Source: Verrucomicrobiales bacterium
Lineage (GTDB): Bacteria > Verrucomicrobiota > Verrucomicrobiia > Limisphaerales > JAQGOY01
Reading direction: 5' to 3'
DNA length: 34,955 nucleotides
NCBI GenBank assembly: GCA_028293375.1
Contig: JAQGOY010000196.1
Location: 1-34,955, forward strand
In this document: in pieces, positions 24,064 through 32,437 of the stretch
Position numbering within the stretch: the first letter of the stretch is position 1
How the letters are laid out: each line of letters opens with the position of its first letter
Notes under the pieces: model-generated
Told to the model about the DNA's origin: nothing
The model's database searches: none
Seen by the model: the letters and a program-made list of their open reading frames with translations, nothing else
Program-made: the position numbers and the translations under genes

Positions 24064-24092
24064 GTTTAAGGGCGACTTTAAAGTCCTTAAAC
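24064..24092 (+). promoter_or_regulatory. Extended dyad in the leader of the secreted propeller-like gene
   Basis: GTTTAAGG (24064-24071) is the exact reverse complement of CCTTAAAC (24085-24092). Between them lies the palindrome ACTTTAAAGT (24075-24084), with only GCG (24072-24074) unpaired. The element ends 24 bases before the start codon at 24117. It could be an operator for a dimeric regulator or an RNA hairpin controlling translation. It has no T-run, so it is not a standard terminator. Confidence 0.45.
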
Positions 24093-24116
24093 TCCAAGGG
24101 AATATTAAGAAAACGA

Positions 24117-25658
24117 ATGACAAAAAAAATCACCCAACTGCTTGTACTCGTGACATTTATAATAACAGGTTTCCGTGGGTTTGGCGCTCCGAATACGCTG
24201 GTTGTTACCCGGGGTACCTTAGGGTCTGTGACCATCTCCGGCACTCCTTCCCAAGCTGCCGATTTGCAGGCAAGCAGCGATCTCCAAAACTGGAGCACTG
24301 TTGTCCCTAATCTTCCTGCAGGCACTGCCTTCACTTATCCTGACCTTCTGCCAGGGTCTAAAAGGATTTTTCGACTGAAGTCAGTCGCGTCTGGCACGGT
24401 CTTGACCGATCTTTCCACACTCAACAATCGTGTATTTACCTCCGGTGAAGGATTCAACTCCCTTCAGTATGCGCCCAATGGAAAACTAGGAGTTATTGTT
24501 TGGAGGGATCACGATTTATTATTCCGTGAGCGTGCAACGGATGGTTCGTGGAGTGAGAAAGTGATTAGTTCCGATGGCCGGACTTTTACACACAGCGGTT
24601 CACAGAATGGAGAAGAGTACCGTTTTCAACCCCCGGCATTTCTCGGGTACGATTCCAGTTCCATGCCACATATTTTGCGAGTCAGTGGCAGCACTCTGAT
24701 CCAGAGCGTTCTTACTTCGATTGGGCAATGGGTCAACGATGCTCCCGTTTCACTACCCAATGGATTGAGTTCCTTTGCCTTATTTACGGGGGCCATGGGA
24801 CCTGGTGGAAAGTGGCATGTTAGTTTTTCGTCCACCGGCAGCGATCAAACCCTCCAATATGGGAGCAATCGTAATGGCAGCTGGCAATGGAGCGTCGTTA
24901 CCACTCTTCAGGGTAATATTCGTTATTTCCTCCCTCAGTCCTGGGCTCCTCGTTTTTTCTCCATGGCCATCGATAGTCAAAACTTTGCGCACATTGCCTA
25001 TACACCACACATGGACCTGGGCCCAGGCCCGCAAGGTTACGCGCGTCCCTATAGCGAACTGCATTACGCGAGCAATCGCTCCGGTCAATGGGTTACTGAA
25101 ACAGTTTATGCGCCGAACAACAGCTCTGCTGATGCAGGGTATGGCGCGTCTATTGCCCTTGATGCAAATGATAAACCATCGATCGCCAACTGGTATAATG
25201 AACGTGCTGATACCGGCTCGGCCCAATGGTCCCAAATGTTCTATCATCAAAAAGATAGCAATGGAAACTGGGTAAACTCCGTAGCCGCGCGTCTGCCGGA
25301 CAACTATGCGGCCGGGGACGGGGATCGGGGAGCTGGTTTTGCCCCATACCTTCGCTTTGATTCGAGGAACCGTCCGAATATTATTTTTTCCGACGCAGCC
25401 TCGGAGCATTTCTACAATGGGCAGCAGGAATTTGCGGGTCAGATCAGACATACCGTCCTGGATAACGGAAATTGGATTTCCAGAACGGTATATCGTCAGG
25501 GTAACCCGCAGCTTTCACAAATTGTCTATCCCGCTTTTGCCATGAGTTCCAGCGAGGTGACTTACGTGGCATTGGATCGAGCCACGCAATTTGATTCCAC
25601 CTGGCGGGTGGCGAATTCCGATTACAAATTTGTCACCATGACTCAGCCGGGGCTGTAA
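24117..25658 (+). CDS. Secreted beta-propeller-like protein of unknown function
   Basis: The 513-aa protein has a signal peptide (LLVLVTFIITGFRGFGA). A short N-terminal module (about residues 25-95: VTISGTPSQAADLQASSDLQNWSTV..., ending KRIFRLKSV) matches the terminal beta module seen on other secreted Verrucomicrobia proteins. The rest consists of repeats with the pattern 'LxYxSNRSGxWxxExV' and 'SIALDANDKPSIAxW', e.g. LQYGSNRNGSWQWSVV and LHYASNRSGQWVTETVY. These look like sialidase/BNR-type propeller blades, but I see no clear Asp-box pattern or sialidase catalytic arginines. It probably binds or degrades an extracellular ligand. It lies downstream of the sugar dehydrogenase with 94 bases between and its own dyad-containing leader, and is closed by a strong terminator. 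Confidence 0.7.
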   Translation: MTKKITQLLVLVTFIITGFRGFGAPNTLVVTRGTLGSVTISGTPSQAADLQASSDLQNWSTVVPNLPAGTAFTYPDLLPGSKRIFRLKSVASGTVLTDLSTLNNRVFTSGEGFNSLQYAPNGKLGVIVWRDHDLLFRERATDGSWSEKVISSDGRTFTHSGSQNGEEYRFQPPAFLGYDSSSMPHILRVSGSTLIQSVLTSIGQWVNDAPVSLPNGLSSFALFTGAMGPGGKWHVSFSSTGSDQTLQYGSNRNGSWQWSVVTTLQGNIRYFLPQSWAPRFFSMAIDSQNFAHIAYTPHMDLGPGPQGYARPYSELHYASNRSGQWVTETVYAPNNSSADAGYGASIALDANDKPSIANWYNERADTGSAQWSQMFYHQKDSNGNWVNSVAARLPDNYAAGDGDRGAGFAPYLRFDSRNRPNIIFSDAASEHFYNGQQEFAGQIRHTVLDNGNWISRTVYRQGNPQLSQIVYPAFAMSSSEVTYVALDRATQFDSTWRVANSDYKFVTMTQPGL

Positions 25659-25671
25659 TTCCATTTCTGGA

Positions 25672-25717
25672 GAAAAAAAGGGCGAACCTTTCGCAAGAGA
25701 GGTTCGCCTTTGATTTT
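25672..25717. terminator. Bidirectional intrinsic terminator
   Basis: GGCGAACCT (25681-25689) pairs with AGGTTCGCC (25700-25708) around a ten-base loop. It is preceded by A7 and followed by TTTGATTTT, so it can stop transcription on both strands. It separates the plus-strand propeller-like gene from the convergent minus-strand RDD operon. Confidence 0.85.
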
Positions 25718-25726
25718 GGAAATGGC

Positions 25727-27256
25727 CTAGACGGCGTATCGCGGCATTCTTTCTTTCACCACCACGGTGCCCGCGATGAAATCGTGCCATGCCCGCTTTT
25801 CATAGTTCCAGCCGCACCAGACGAATCCGAGGCCGAGGGGGAAAGCGGAAAGCACACATCCAAAAAGTCGAACGATGCTGGTGCCGATGTCCAATGGCTG
25901 TCCATTCAGCTTAAGCACTTTGATTCCGAGAATGATGTCTCCAACGGTCTGACTACGCATGGCCCACATAAGGATGTGATAAACTCCCCAGAGCACGACA
26001 AAAACAGGAGCTTTGGCATGGGCTGATCTAAAGAAACCGGTGGCAGCGAGAAGAATGGCCAGGTCAATCGCTCCGGATAGCAGACGAACCCAAAACCCAA
26101 CCACAGGAAGAGAAGGGGGGGCGATTTGAGTAGCCGTCACTCCCGGAGATAACGAGGGACCCATGCTCCCAACGCCCGGCATGGTGGCGTTACCTGGAGC
26201 CGTTCCCTGGCCGCCGGAGGGATTGATGGGCATATTGAAAACAGGTCGGGGTTTGATATTTTCACTTTTGAAGCTTCCAAATAAGGCAATGACCGCCATG
26301 CCGAAACCAATCAGGCTGGTCAGCGCAAGCACCAGGAATCCGATGAAAGGCACCATGTAAAAACCATAAATAATCATCATTCCCAGCAGGACCGAGAGGC
26401 CGGGAGAAGGTTTTCCCGAATCATGAAAAAGGCGGATAAACTGGGAACCGACAAAGTTGAAGAAACCAATCTTACCCAGCACTGTTGCAGTGATCATGGC
26501 GAGCAAAACAAGCGGGATGAGAATCGCGCCCACCACTGAGACTGCCAACAGGACAATAAGCAGAAGACAAACAATCAACGAAAGAAAGCCAACCATGACT
26601 GAGGCAATGGGACGTTTGTCAAAGGCCAGGGTGGAAGCCTCCACCCCTTTTCTGAAAAGCACCAGCAGCAATAACGTGGTCATGACCAGGAACCCAGCCA
26701 CCACCCAGGCGATTTGCAGGGAAGGAGGAAAAGGGCGACCCAGAAGCAGGCCTTTCAGGACCCACTGTGAAATGGCATACAGGCCCGGTGTGTGCGCGAA
26801 GTCATGCTCGTCGATGCGCCCATGTATCTGTTTCTTGTTGCCGACAATGGAGCCTCCTATCACGGTGGCATCCCACCCAATGTCAGCTTCCGGCCCGAGC
26901 GTCAAAGACCCGAGGATGACTACTGTTTTCCCATGAACCTTGCCATTCACTTCGGCATTTCCGCCGAGGACGACAAGATCATTGGAGACGTCGCCATTAA
27001 TCACGGCCGAGCCATGCACCACCACCACCTGTCGCGAGGTCTGGTTGGTGGCGACTACGACATCCTGCGCAAATTCGAAGATCTCGGAGATGCCGGACTT
27101 GCGCCAGTGTTCGTTATGAAATTCAGTGACAGTCGTTACCGTGGCCAGGTTTGCGTTGGTATCGGACGATTCCATGATCTTGTCCTGAGCGACGGCTGAG
27201 CCGAAAGCGCAGAGCAGGCAGAAAAAGGAATTTAAAAAGGACGATGTGATTTTCAT
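25727..27256 (-). CDS. Fusion of bactofilin-like repeat domain with membrane segments and an RDD domain
   Basis: The 509-aa protein has a signal peptide (residues 1-23). An N-terminal repeat region (about 75-145: VVVVHGSAVINGDVSNDLVVLGGNAEVNGKVHG in successive turns) resembles bactofilin/polymer-forming beta-helical repeats. Three to four TM helices follow (about 180-320). A Gly/Pro-rich linker (about 345-385) leads to a C-terminal RDD domain with GFWVRLLSGAIDLAILL and the family's SQTVGDIILGIKVLKLNGQPL, then AWHDFIAGTVVVK. RDD proteins are often linked to ion or substrate transport, but the function is not settled. The repeat domain lies after a signal peptide and so is probably periplasmic, unlike cytoplasmic bactofilins. 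It is the last gene of the ECF operon, overlapping its upstream neighbour by four bases, which suggests it is the protein under that sigma factor's control or involved in its signal. Confidence 0.8.
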   Translation of the reverse strand: MKITSSFLNSFFCLLCAFGSAVAQDKIMESSDTNANLATVTTVTEFHNEHWRKSGISEIFEFAQDVVVATNQTSRQVVVVHGSAVINGDVSNDLVVLGGNAEVNGKVHGKTVVILGSLTLGPEADIGWDATVIGGSIVGNKKQIHGRIDEHDFAHTPGLYAISQWVLKGLLLGRPFPPSLQIAWVVAGFLVMTTLLLLVLFRKGVEASTLAFDKRPIASVMVGFLSLIVCLLLIVLLAVSVVGAILIPLVLLAMITATVLGKIGFFNFVGSQFIRLFHDSGKPSPGLSVLLGMMIIYGFYMVPFIGFLVLALTSLIGFGMAVIALFGSFKSENIKPRPVFNMPINPSGGQGTAPGNATMPGVGSMGPSLSPGVTATQIAPPSLPVVGFWVRLLSGAIDLAILLAATGFFRSAHAKAPVFVVLWGVYHILMWAMRSQTVGDIILGIKVLKLNGQPLDIGTSIVRLFGCVLSAFPLGLGFVWCGWNYEKRAWHDFIAGTVVVKERMPRYAV

Positions 27257-27693
27257 GGCTGATTTCGATGCAGAACTTTTGCCTGATGAATGAGGAGAGA
27301 AGCGATTCCCAGGATGAGGGCGTAGGAAACTGCGGCCATTCCAATTTGGTAATTACCAATGACGAGTGGCACCTGCCCCAACACCGAGCCAAGAGTCCCA
27401 AAAAGAGACTGCATCAGTTCCAAGAGATGTGATACGGGCTGCGGCACTTCCAGTTCGATGCGTGAGCAATAATAATAAACCAGGGCACCAAGGAGTAACA
27501 TTCCGCTGACGAAGACCAGTTTCAAACCGGCCGGCCAGCTAAACCAGGACGCGCGCAACAGGGAGGGGTGGGCCTCGGCCTGCAACCGCAACATAACCAG
27601 CCGTTGAATATCTGCTGGAGCCGTTTTTTCGGGGAGTCGGGAGAGTTGAGACTGAGCCCAAACTTCCATAGGTTTATATTCTTCTTCGTTCAT
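27253..27693 (-). CDS. Small two-TM protein, probable anti-sigma factor
   Basis: The 146-aa protein has a charged N-terminal ~50 residues with helical character (MNEEEYKPMEVWAQSQLSRL, then QRLVMLRLQAEAH). Two hydrophobic helices follow at about residues 55-75 (GLKLVFVSGMLLLGALVYYY) and 118-136 (MAAVSYALILGIASLLIH), separated by a short periplasmic stretch. It is sandwiched between the ECF sigma factor and the bactofilin/RDD gene with ATGA overlaps on both sides. That position, directly downstream of an ECF gene, together with the soluble N-terminus and TM anchor, fits an anti-sigma factor. I see no zinc HxxxCxxC motif, so the assignment is by context only. Confidence 0.65.
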   Translation of the reverse strand: MNEEEYKPMEVWAQSQLSRLPEKTAPADIQRLVMLRLQAEAHPSLLRASWFSWPAGLKLVFVSGMLLLGALVYYYCSRIELEVPQPVSHLLELMQSLFGTLGSVLGQVPLVIGNYQIGMAAVSYALILGIASLLIHQAKVLHRNQP

Positions 27694-28274
27694 GCTAGAC
27701 CTTTCAGCAACGCTACCTTCGATCCTGTCCGCGGAGCCATCACATCGGTTTGACTGCCTGATAAAATTCGCTTAAGGGCGATGCGTGCCCTGTGGATGTC
27801 GGTCTTTACCTTTCCAACGGACACTTTCATCCGCGCCGCAATTTCCTCGTAACTCATTTCCTCAAAATGAAAAAGCACCAGGGGCACTCTTTGTTTTTCA
27901 GGTAATTTTCCGAGCGCTCTTTCCAGGTCCTCTGCCCCGAAACGTCCCTGTTCTTCCGAGGCTGGGGTGGATAAACCCTCGACGTGATCTTCGAAACTCG
28001 ACCCATCCTCAGAAGTGAAAACATCGGTGAACATTTTCCAGCGCGATCGGTACCTCGAAAGATGATTCAAGGACAAGTTCCGGGAGACCACTTTTAACCA
28101 ACCACCGACTGTTTCCGAGCGGCTCAGTTCTTCAAACCTGGCATAGGCTTTGATGAAGACCTCCTGGCTAATGTCGGCAGCGTCGGACTCATTGTTCAAC
28201 AGCCTGAACGCGGTCGAGTAGACCATGTTCTGGTATTGCGACATGAACAGTTCAAACTTTGCCGTATTACTCAT
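27690..28274 (-). CDS. RNA polymerase ECF sigma factor
   Basis: The protein is an ECF-type sigma-70. Region 2 is FELFMSQYQNMVYSTAFRLL, with DAADISQEVFIKAYARFEEL as the core-binding and -10 contact segment. Region 4 is LERALGKLPEKQRVPLVLFHF, with MSYEEIAARMKVSVGKVKTDIHRAR as the -35 helix-turn-helix. The linker between is longer than in minimal ECFs. The start is uncertain: GTG 28286 gives 198 aa and ATG 28274 gives 194 aa. Neither has a good Shine-Dalgarno sequence; I use the ATG. It would redirect RNA polymerase to a small regulon, probably including its own operon. The ATGA overlap with the next gene and the TM protein there point to sigma/anti-sigma pairing. Confidence 0.9.
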   Translation of the reverse strand: MSNTAKFELFMSQYQNMVYSTAFRLLNNESDAADISQEVFIKAYARFEELSRSETVGGWLKVVSRNLSLNHLSRYRSRWKMFTDVFTSEDGSSFEDHVEGLSTPASEEQGRFGAEDLERALGKLPEKQRVPLVLFHFEEMSYEEIAARMKVSVGKVKTDIHRARIALKRILSGSQTDVMAPRTGSKVALLKGLA

Positions 28275-28286
28275 TCCCAGGTTCAC

Positions 28287-28601
28287 TACTTATAATCATC
28301 ACCCTATTTCATGAAAAGAACACATACGCAGGTGCCAAAGTTTCAATCCTTTGCCATTTAGGTGCTGGTTCTATCCCGATTCACGCTTACGCAGGTAAGT
28401 TCCTCGATGGGTCGATGCCCCCGATTCTCGTCTGCGCGAGCCTTTGAATCCTGCCAGCAATAGGGGATCAAGACCAGGAAAGGCAGCATATGCCCGTTAT
28501 TCTCAAGCTCTTGTTTTGTAATAGCATCCAAACCGCGCATGATCCAATCTCGACTCGTCGCAGGGCGTTGCTCTGTTGGAACGAATTTGGTAAATAACAT
28601 T
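28287..28601. other. Divergent intergenic region between the ECF operon and the SPFH genes
   Basis: This 315-base stretch separates the two divergent clusters. It holds the promoters of both, but no hexamer pair stands out enough to be called. Short open frames on both strands here have no ribosome binding sites and no recognisable products. A GAAACTTT on the minus strand (complement near 28338-28345) resembles an ECF -35 but has no matching -10 at the right distance. Confidence 0.4.
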
Positions 28602-29471
28602 ATGACTCCAAAGGGCATGGCCAGGTTGATTGGTGTGGCGATCCTGATTTTTTGTGCATTGATCATGATCGCTTCCGGCAGTTATGTGGTTCATCCCGGT
28701 TACCGGGGTGTGGAGGTGACCATGGGCAAAGTATCGCCTGCGTTCAAACCGGAAGGGTTTGGCTTAAAGGCTCCAATGATAACTTCGATTTATCCTATTT
28801 CTGTCCGTCAGCAAACTGCGGAGGACAAAGCGGATTGTTATTCCTCTGATCTCCAACAAATTCATATCGAGTTGCGCGTTCTCTTCCGAATTCCGGAAAG
28901 CTCGGTGGTTAAACTTTACCAGGGATATTACGGCGAGCCTTTTGAAAGCCTGGTGGCGCCCCGAGTTCATGAAGCGTTGAAGGAAGTGACCGCGTTGCAA
29001 AGCGCGGAGCAGATCGTCAAGAACCGGGAACAGATCAAAACCAAAGCTCTGGAAATCGCCCGCAAGAAAATCGGAACGCTTCTGGTGGTTGAAGACATCG
29101 TCATTCAAAACATCGCCCTCACCAAGGAACTGGAACATGCCATCGAAGCCAAAATGGTCCAGGAACAGGAAGCTTCCAAATCCAAATATTTTCAACAGCG
29201 CGCCCAGATCGAAGCGGACACGAGTGTGATCCAGGCCAAGGGCGAGGCGGAATCGATTCGCATTCGCGGCCAGGCATTGAAGGAAAACCCGGCCTTCATC
29301 GATTTAAAGATCGTGGATAAATGGGATGGATTCACTCCGCTGGTGATCGGAGGAGGCGATAATCTCGTTTTACCCCTGGCTGATATGGAACGCATGCGAA
29401 AGGCAAACGCGGCAGCGCCTGCTGCAAACAATTCCGCTCCGGCCCCTCAACGCAGAAACCCCGGCCGTTAA
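28602..29471 (+). CDS. Prohibitin-like SPFH/Band 7 membrane protein (first of tandem pair)
   Basis: From ATG 28602 the protein is 289 aa. One N-terminal TM helix (about residues 8-27) anchors it, followed by the SPFH domain starting YVVHPGYRGVEVTMGKV and including ISVRQQTAEDKADCYSSDLQQIHIELRVLF. A helical, charged region (about 170-225: IEAKMVQEQEASKSKYFQQRAQIEADTSVIQAKGEAESIRIRG) is the flotillin/prohibitin-type coiled coil. A Pro/Ala-rich tail (APAANNSAPAPQRRNPGR) is probably unstructured. Prohibitins form large membrane rings that organise proteases and lipid domains. Its paralogue starts 4 bases after the stop, so the two probably build a heteromeric ring. An in-frame ATG at 28617 would shorten it by five residues. 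Confidence 0.9.
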   Translation: MTPKGMARLIGVAILIFCALIMIASGSYVVHPGYRGVEVTMGKVSPAFKPEGFGLKAPMITSIYPISVRQQTAEDKADCYSSDLQQIHIELRVLFRIPESSVVKLYQGYYGEPFESLVAPRVHEALKEVTALQSAEQIVKNREQIKTKALEIARKKIGTLLVVEDIVIQNIALTKELEHAIEAKMVQEQEASKSKYFQQRAQIEADTSVIQAKGEAESIRIRGQALKENPAFIDLKIVDKWDGFTPLVIGGGDNLVLPLADMERMRKANAAAPAANNSAPAPQRRNPGR

Positions 29472-29475
29472 ACTT

Positions 29476-30294
29476 ATGACTTCCACCGCTTCAAAGTTAT
29501 TGGGAATAGCCATCCTGGTTTTTGTTTTTGTCATTGCCAGTTCCACCACGACCTATGTGGTTCAACCCGGCACACGAGGGATAAAGGTTACCCTGGGCAA
29601 AACAACTGAGAAATTCCTGCCCGAAGGTTTCGGGTTTAAGACCCCGTTCATCACCAGTATCGTTGCGGTGAACGTCAGGCAGAGAACCCAGACCGTTCGT
29701 GCCGAATGTTTTTCTTCCGATCTTCAGCAGGTGATTCTTGACCTGCGAATTCTCTATCGCGTTCCGGAAGCTTCTGTTGTGCAGATATACAAAGAATTCG
29801 CGGGAGACCCTTTTGACAGCCTCATAGCCCCTCGCGTCCAGGAAGCTTTGAAGGAAGTCACAGCTTCGCGCACGGCAGAACAAATCGTCAAAGATCGCGA
29901 AGTCATCAAGCAAAGTGCTTTGGTAGCTGCCCGTCAAAAAATTGGAGCGATGCTTCAGGTGGAGGACATCGTGATTCGCAATATCGATCTCTCGGATGAA
30001 CTGGAACGGGCGATTGAAGCAAAAATGGTGGCAGAACAACAGGCTTCCCAGGCTCGATTCACCCAGTTGCAAACACAGGTGGAGGCCGAAACTGCGATCA
30101 TCAAAGCACGGGGCGAAGCCGAGGCGATAAAGGTTCGCGGGGAAGCGTTGAAAATGAATCCAGCTTTTCTCCGGCTCCAGATGGTGGAACGCTGGAATGG
30201 AAAATCCCCGCTGGTGGTGCCTGCTGAAGCGAATAACACTGCGTCAGGACTGCTTTTTCCAATGGCCCCGGTGGATAAACAAACCGTTCCATGA
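29476..30294 (+). CDS. Prohibitin-like SPFH/Band 7 membrane protein (second of tandem pair)
   Basis: The 272-aa protein is a clear paralogue of the preceding gene. The TM helix is LLGIAILVFVFVIASSTTTYVV, and the SPFH core YVVQPGTRGIKVTLGKTTEKF aligns to its neighbour. The coiled coil IEAKMVAEQQASQARFTQLQTQVEAETAIIKARGEAEAIKVRG aligns residue by residue with the first. It lacks the proline-rich tail of its neighbour and ends in a short LLFPMAPVDKQTVP. The two genes arose by tandem duplication. A heteromeric assembly of two SPFH types, as in mitochondrial PHB1/PHB2, is the natural reading. The last four bases overlap the next small gene (ATGA). Confidence 0.9.
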   Translation: MTSTASKLLGIAILVFVFVIASSTTTYVVQPGTRGIKVTLGKTTEKFLPEGFGFKTPFITSIVAVNVRQRTQTVRAECFSSDLQQVILDLRILYRVPEASVVQIYKEFAGDPFDSLIAPRVQEALKEVTASRTAEQIVKDREVIKQSALVAARQKIGAMLQVEDIVIRNIDLSDELERAIEAKMVAEQQASQARFTQLQTQVEAETAIIKARGEAEAIKVRGEALKMNPAFLRLQMVERWNGKSPLVVPAEANNTASGLLFPMAPVDKQTVP

Positions 30295-30488
30295 ATCCCA
30301 GACTACGAGCGTTCATTCGCCTGACTATCTTGTTGGCCGTGGCCGGATTGCTTTTGCTGCTCTTTCCGAAAGCTGCTGAATTCGTGGAGATGGCTTCGCG
30401 CGAATTGCGATATCTTTGGTGGCTTGTTCTCCTTATCGCGCTTGGCATTTGGTTGATCTGGGGAATGGGACGAAAACCGAAGATGTAG
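30291..30488 (+). CDS. 65-aa two-TM small membrane protein
   Basis: The start overlaps the prohibitin stop by four bases (ATGA), which makes this small frame credible. It has two hydrophobic segments, LTILLAVAGLLLLLF and WWLVLLIALGIWLIW, separated by a short charged stretch (PKAAEFVEMASRELRY). The ends are basic, with MNPRLR at the start and GRKPKM at the end, so both termini are probably cytoplasmic. I recognise no family. The position suggests a small accessory subunit of the prohibitin complex. Confidence 0.7.
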   Translation: MNPRLRAFIRLTILLAVAGLLLLLFPKAAEFVEMASRELRYLWWLVLLIALGIWLIWGMGRKPKM

Positions 30489-30698
30489 CTCTCAAGGCGG
30501 GTTCGATTTTGTAACCAGGGGAACTCACCATTACCAAAGCAAGTTCACGAAGAACCGGTTCATCTTCCACGGCCAGTCCTATAAGGTCAGCACGAAACTG
30601 CCCCGAGCTTCTCCGTGATAATCTATTCGAGCCATTAGAAAAGCATCAAACCTGCTTCAGAGTATTGCTTTTCAGGCCCTCTTTCCTATCTTCTCCGC

Positions 30699-32420
30699 GT
30701 GGATCATGGACTGATTAATGACATTGCGGTTTGCATCCTGGTAGCCTGGATACTGGGGGTGGTGGCCCATGTCCTCAAACAGCCTCTGATCCTTGCATAC
30801 CTGGTCGCCGGGTTTATCGTTGGACCGGTGGGATTAGCCTGGGTTAAGGACGAAAACGAGATTCGCATCATCTCTGATATCGGCTTGATTCTCCTCCTCT
30901 TTATGATCGGCCTTGAAATCGACATTAAAAAAATGTTGAGCGCCGGTAAAACGATCTTCATTACTTCACTGATCCAGGTGGTTGGCGGCACAGTTCTAGG
31001 CACCATCTTATTCATTCTTGCGGGTTATTCCTTTGGAGGTGGCAAATTGGATGCACTTTATCTGGGCGTTGCCGCCTCGCTAAGCAGCACGGTCATTATT
31101 GTCAAAATTCTATATCAAAAACGTGAACTCGACACTATTGCGGGCCGATTGACGCTGGGCGTGCTCGTGGTTCAGGATCTTTTTGCCATTCTTTTTCTGG
31201 CCTTACAGCCTGATCTGATGCACCCAGGCATCCTGGTCATTCTAAAGTCTTTGGGAAAAGTAGGGGTTATCGTGCTGGCCGCTTTTTCCGCCAGCCGATA
31301 TGCGTTGCCTCTTTTATTTCGCAGCATTTCAAGGCTTCCTGAACTGGTGCTTGTGGGAGCCCTGGCCTGGTGTTTCCTCATTGCTGGCATAGCCGCTGGC
31401 CTGGGACTTTCCCGTGAAATGGGAGCACTGATTGCCGGGGTGGCCATCTCTACTTTTCCATACACTCTCGATGTCACGGCCAAGGTGACCTGTTTGCGTG
31501 ATTTCTTCGTAACGCTGTTTTTTGTATCTCTGGGAATGGTCATTCCGGTTCCCACGCTCAGTATAGTGGCCATGGCACTCCTTCTTTCTTTTTTTGTGAT
31601 CTCCAGCAGATTCGTCACCCTGTTCTTTCCTCTTTATTTTTTACGACAGGGATTGCGCGCCAGTTTTCTTCCAGCCTTGAATCTGATGCAGGTCAGTGAA
31701 CTTTCTCTCGTCGTATTGTCCCTCGGCCTGGCAGCTGGTCACGTTGGCCCGCAAACGATAGGCAGTTGCGCCTATGCCTTCGTAATTCTTGCTTTGTTGT
31801 CCAGTTACGCCATTGCGGAGAATAACCGCATTTTTGTTTGGCTCTGCCCTCGTTTGCAAAAAATCGGATTTCGGGATGTGGGGGACGGCGACCACCCGGA
31901 ATCAGCCGGAGGCCATCAATCAGCCCGTATTTACATCCTTGGTTTTTCATGGACCGCGAGTTCGTTGATCGCAGAACTCTTGAAAAACCACCCCGATTTG
32001 ATCCCCGACATCGCCGTGGTCGATTTCAATCCCATCGTTTACGAACGTTTAAAACAGCGCGGAATCAAGGCGATTTATGGCGATATTTCTTCCCGTGACA
32101 CCCTGGTCCACGCAGGGGTTCCTGAGGCTGAACTAATTGTTTGCACCCTCCCCAACACGGTCTTGAAAGGCTCGAGCAACTTAAGGATGCTTCAGCAACT
32201 TCGGCAGCTAAACGCCAAAGGCAAGATCGTTGTCCACGCCGAACTCGTTTCCGATGTGGAAAAGCTCTACGCTGCGGGAGCCGATTATGTAACTCTCTCG
32301 CGCATTGAAGAAGCCTTGAACCTGGTGGAGGTTATCGTAGCTGCGGATGAGCGACTCCTTGACCAGAAAAAAGCCGAGCTTTCAGAATTGTTGGCCAGCA
32401 GGGACGAAGTTATTCCATAA
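30699..32420 (+). CDS. CPA2-type monovalent cation:proton antiporter with RCK (TrkA-N) domain
   Basis: The 573-aa protein has about 12 TM helices over residues 1-375 with the CPA2 hallmarks: LILAYLVAGFIVGPVGL, a GLEIDIKKM loop after a TM, and GVAASLSSTVIIVKIL. Residues ~405-525 form a TrkA-N/RCK regulatory domain: ARIYILGFSWTASSLIAELL, VVDFNPIVYERLKQRGIKAIYGDIS, then AELIVCTLPN. It would exchange K+ or Na+ for H+ under nucleotide or ligand control. The glycine loop is altered (GFSWTAS instead of GxGxxG), so NAD binding may be changed. The start is GTG 30699. It lies 210 bases after the small TM gene, so it may have its own promoter, and 17 bases before the inositol-monophosphatase-type gene, which is probably cotranscribed. 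Confidence 0.9.
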   Translation: MDHGLINDIAVCILVAWILGVVAHVLKQPLILAYLVAGFIVGPVGLAWVKDENEIRIISDIGLILLLFMIGLEIDIKKMLSAGKTIFITSLIQVVGGTVLGTILFILAGYSFGGGKLDALYLGVAASLSSTVIIVKILYQKRELDTIAGRLTLGVLVVQDLFAILFLALQPDLMHPGILVILKSLGKVGVIVLAAFSASRYALPLLFRSISRLPELVLVGALAWCFLIAGIAAGLGLSREMGALIAGVAISTFPYTLDVTAKVTCLRDFFVTLFFVSLGMVIPVPTLSIVAMALLLSFFVISSRFVTLFFPLYFLRQGLRASFLPALNLMQVSELSLVVLSLGLAAGHVGPQTIGSCAYAFVILALLSSYAIAENNRIFVWLCPRLQKIGFRDVGDGDHPESAGGHQSARIYILGFSWTASSLIAELLKNHPDLIPDIAVVDFNPIVYERLKQRGIKAIYGDISSRDTLVHAGVPEAELIVCTLPNTVLKGSSNLRMLQQLRQLNAKGKIVVHAELVSDVEKLYAAGADYVTLSRIEEALNLVEVIVAADERLLDQKKAELSELLASRDEVIP

Positions 32421-32437
32421 CTGTTTTTATTATTTGT

